A stretch of 64,000 nt of DNA from Corticium candelabrum. Lineage: Eukaryota > Porifera > Homoscleromorpha > Homosclerophorida > Plakinidae. The position numbers were made by a program, and so were the translations under genes. Shown here piece by piece: positions 63,062-64,000 of this stretch (within the stretch, counting starts at the first letter, position 1; each line of letters starts with the position of its first letter). The notes below the pieces were generated by a model that saw only the letters and a program-made list of their open reading frames with translations, had not been told where the DNA came from and did no database searches. The stretch spans positions 124,501-188,500 of the forward strand of contig NC_085101.1 in NCBI RefSeq assembly GCF_963422355.1, written 5' to 3'.

Positions 63062-64000
63062 TCATATGGCTGTTTACTCAATTGGAAAAGTGTCATCTCA
63101 TAGCATTGGTACATTCAAGACACATTAATGCACGAACTACTATCATCCTAGCAATGATGAGATAGATGATAATTTCTTGGACAAGAAACTCCCATCTTTG
63201 CCTCATTTGATTCTAGTGTATATATTGAGTAACTGGTATTTCATTGGGGTGGACAAGGTCTGTGACTGTTGTTGTCGACAAGAACTGTCTGGCTTGCTGC
63301 ATTCTGGGTGTTCTGACCATTACTAATGGCCATGTGAAGTACGGTATATGTTAGTCTGCATGTTAATGTGGCAGCTATGGCAGAACCTAACATGTGTGGT
63401 TGTACTTAGAAATGTGAGAGCGTTACCTGGGCCATCAAGCTACACCTGGTACTGAAATAATCCAGGTAGCCAAGCATGGTGTTTAATTGTCCTTTTGTTG
63501 GCTATGTCACATTACTGGTATGTTTAATATGGATATTTGTGATAACCATTTGCCTGTCTTGAATCTGTGTACTTTGATGATACAACTGTAGGTTGATGAC
63601 ACTTGAAAGACACCATGTATTTGAGACAATAGCAAAATCAACATGGTGAGGCAAAATGACCCGTAAGAGAAATTGTAGAATTAAAGCACAATTGTTATGC
63701 AGGTCCTTAATACTTCTAAAATGATCTGTTGCCAGCCAGCTGAAAGTTGTTTGGCTGAAATTCTTTGTCAACATTATTAATTAACAATGAGTTGATGTCT
63801 GCTACTTGTTATGAGTTCATTTGAAGCCATGCTCTAACTAGAAGAAGGAGTCATGATCAGTGAAACCTGCACTACTACAGAAATGAGAGTGATGAAAGTA
63901 GTCTTAGTTGCTAGTTGTACCAAGACGACAGTTGTGACTTCAGATGTGACTTTAGATAACTATACTTTGACAGAGTATTACATTGCCTTTAGCAATAAAA
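63059..64000. other. No recognised feature
   Basis: Window edge. No exon, repeat or element could be supported. A 90-codon minus frame (63774-63502) has no visible domain. Confidence 0.4.

Noticed and set aside
61905..63165. Open frames up to 407 codons rich in Tyr, Ile and Ser
   Set aside because: Products of the 12-base repeat whose period is a multiple of three; several frames and both strands are open at once.

Overview
This is a stretch of animal (metazoan) nuclear DNA. It holds one complete host gene, a multi-exon integrin alpha subunit on the + strand from 5133 to 46460. I could splice 31 exons by hand with every intron GT-AG and every phase consistent, giving 1053 residues. The mix of very short introns (about 50 to 75 bases) with six long introns filled by transposons, the absence of an I-domain, and relics of protein families that I associate with sponges and cnidarians suggest a non-bilaterian invertebrate, perhaps a sponge. 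That assignment is inference. There are no bacterial features, rRNA genes or CRISPR arrays.

Layout. 1-5100: upstream of the integrin gene, with a Harbinger-like MITE, two decayed LINE reverse transcriptases abutting long TG microsatellites, and a 93-base tandem duplication. 5133-46460: the integrin gene, with exons in six clusters (5133-5302, 12582-12878, 19980-22392, 34865-35441, 42004-42670, 45830-46460). The long introns carry Helitron-like elements, a Tc1/mariner relic, a pogo-like deletion derivative, a hAT-like element, a tRNA-derived SINE, MULE/hAT-like foldback elements, three ~1 kb palindromic elements and four ~650-base MITEs (both of these with TTAA target sites), purine-tract minisatellites and a decayed retroelement. 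46461-50370: intergenic, mostly unrecognised. 50374-52860 (minus): a decayed full-length copy of an uncharacterised multi-copy protein family, with a PIN/FEN-like acidic core and a CXC cysteine-rich tail followed by poly-Asp.

54361-56607 (minus): a THAP9/P-element-like transposase, nearly open but frameshifted. It is split at its 5' side by an intact Gypsy retrotransposon at 56625-60956. That element has two 99-base LTRs that I read as identical, a 5-base target duplication (ATTGC) and a single open gag-pol frame of 1350 codons, so it is a very recent insertion. 61979-63058: a 1 kb array of a 12-base AT-rich unit followed by (TG)n. 63059-64000: nothing recognised.

The integrin gene would supply a cell-surface adhesion receptor. 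Everything else is mobile or repeat DNA. The most interesting signals are the minimal palindromic elements with their own target duplications, the PIN-like/CXC family copy, the nested P-element/Gypsy structure, and the truncated pogo DNA-binding frame.
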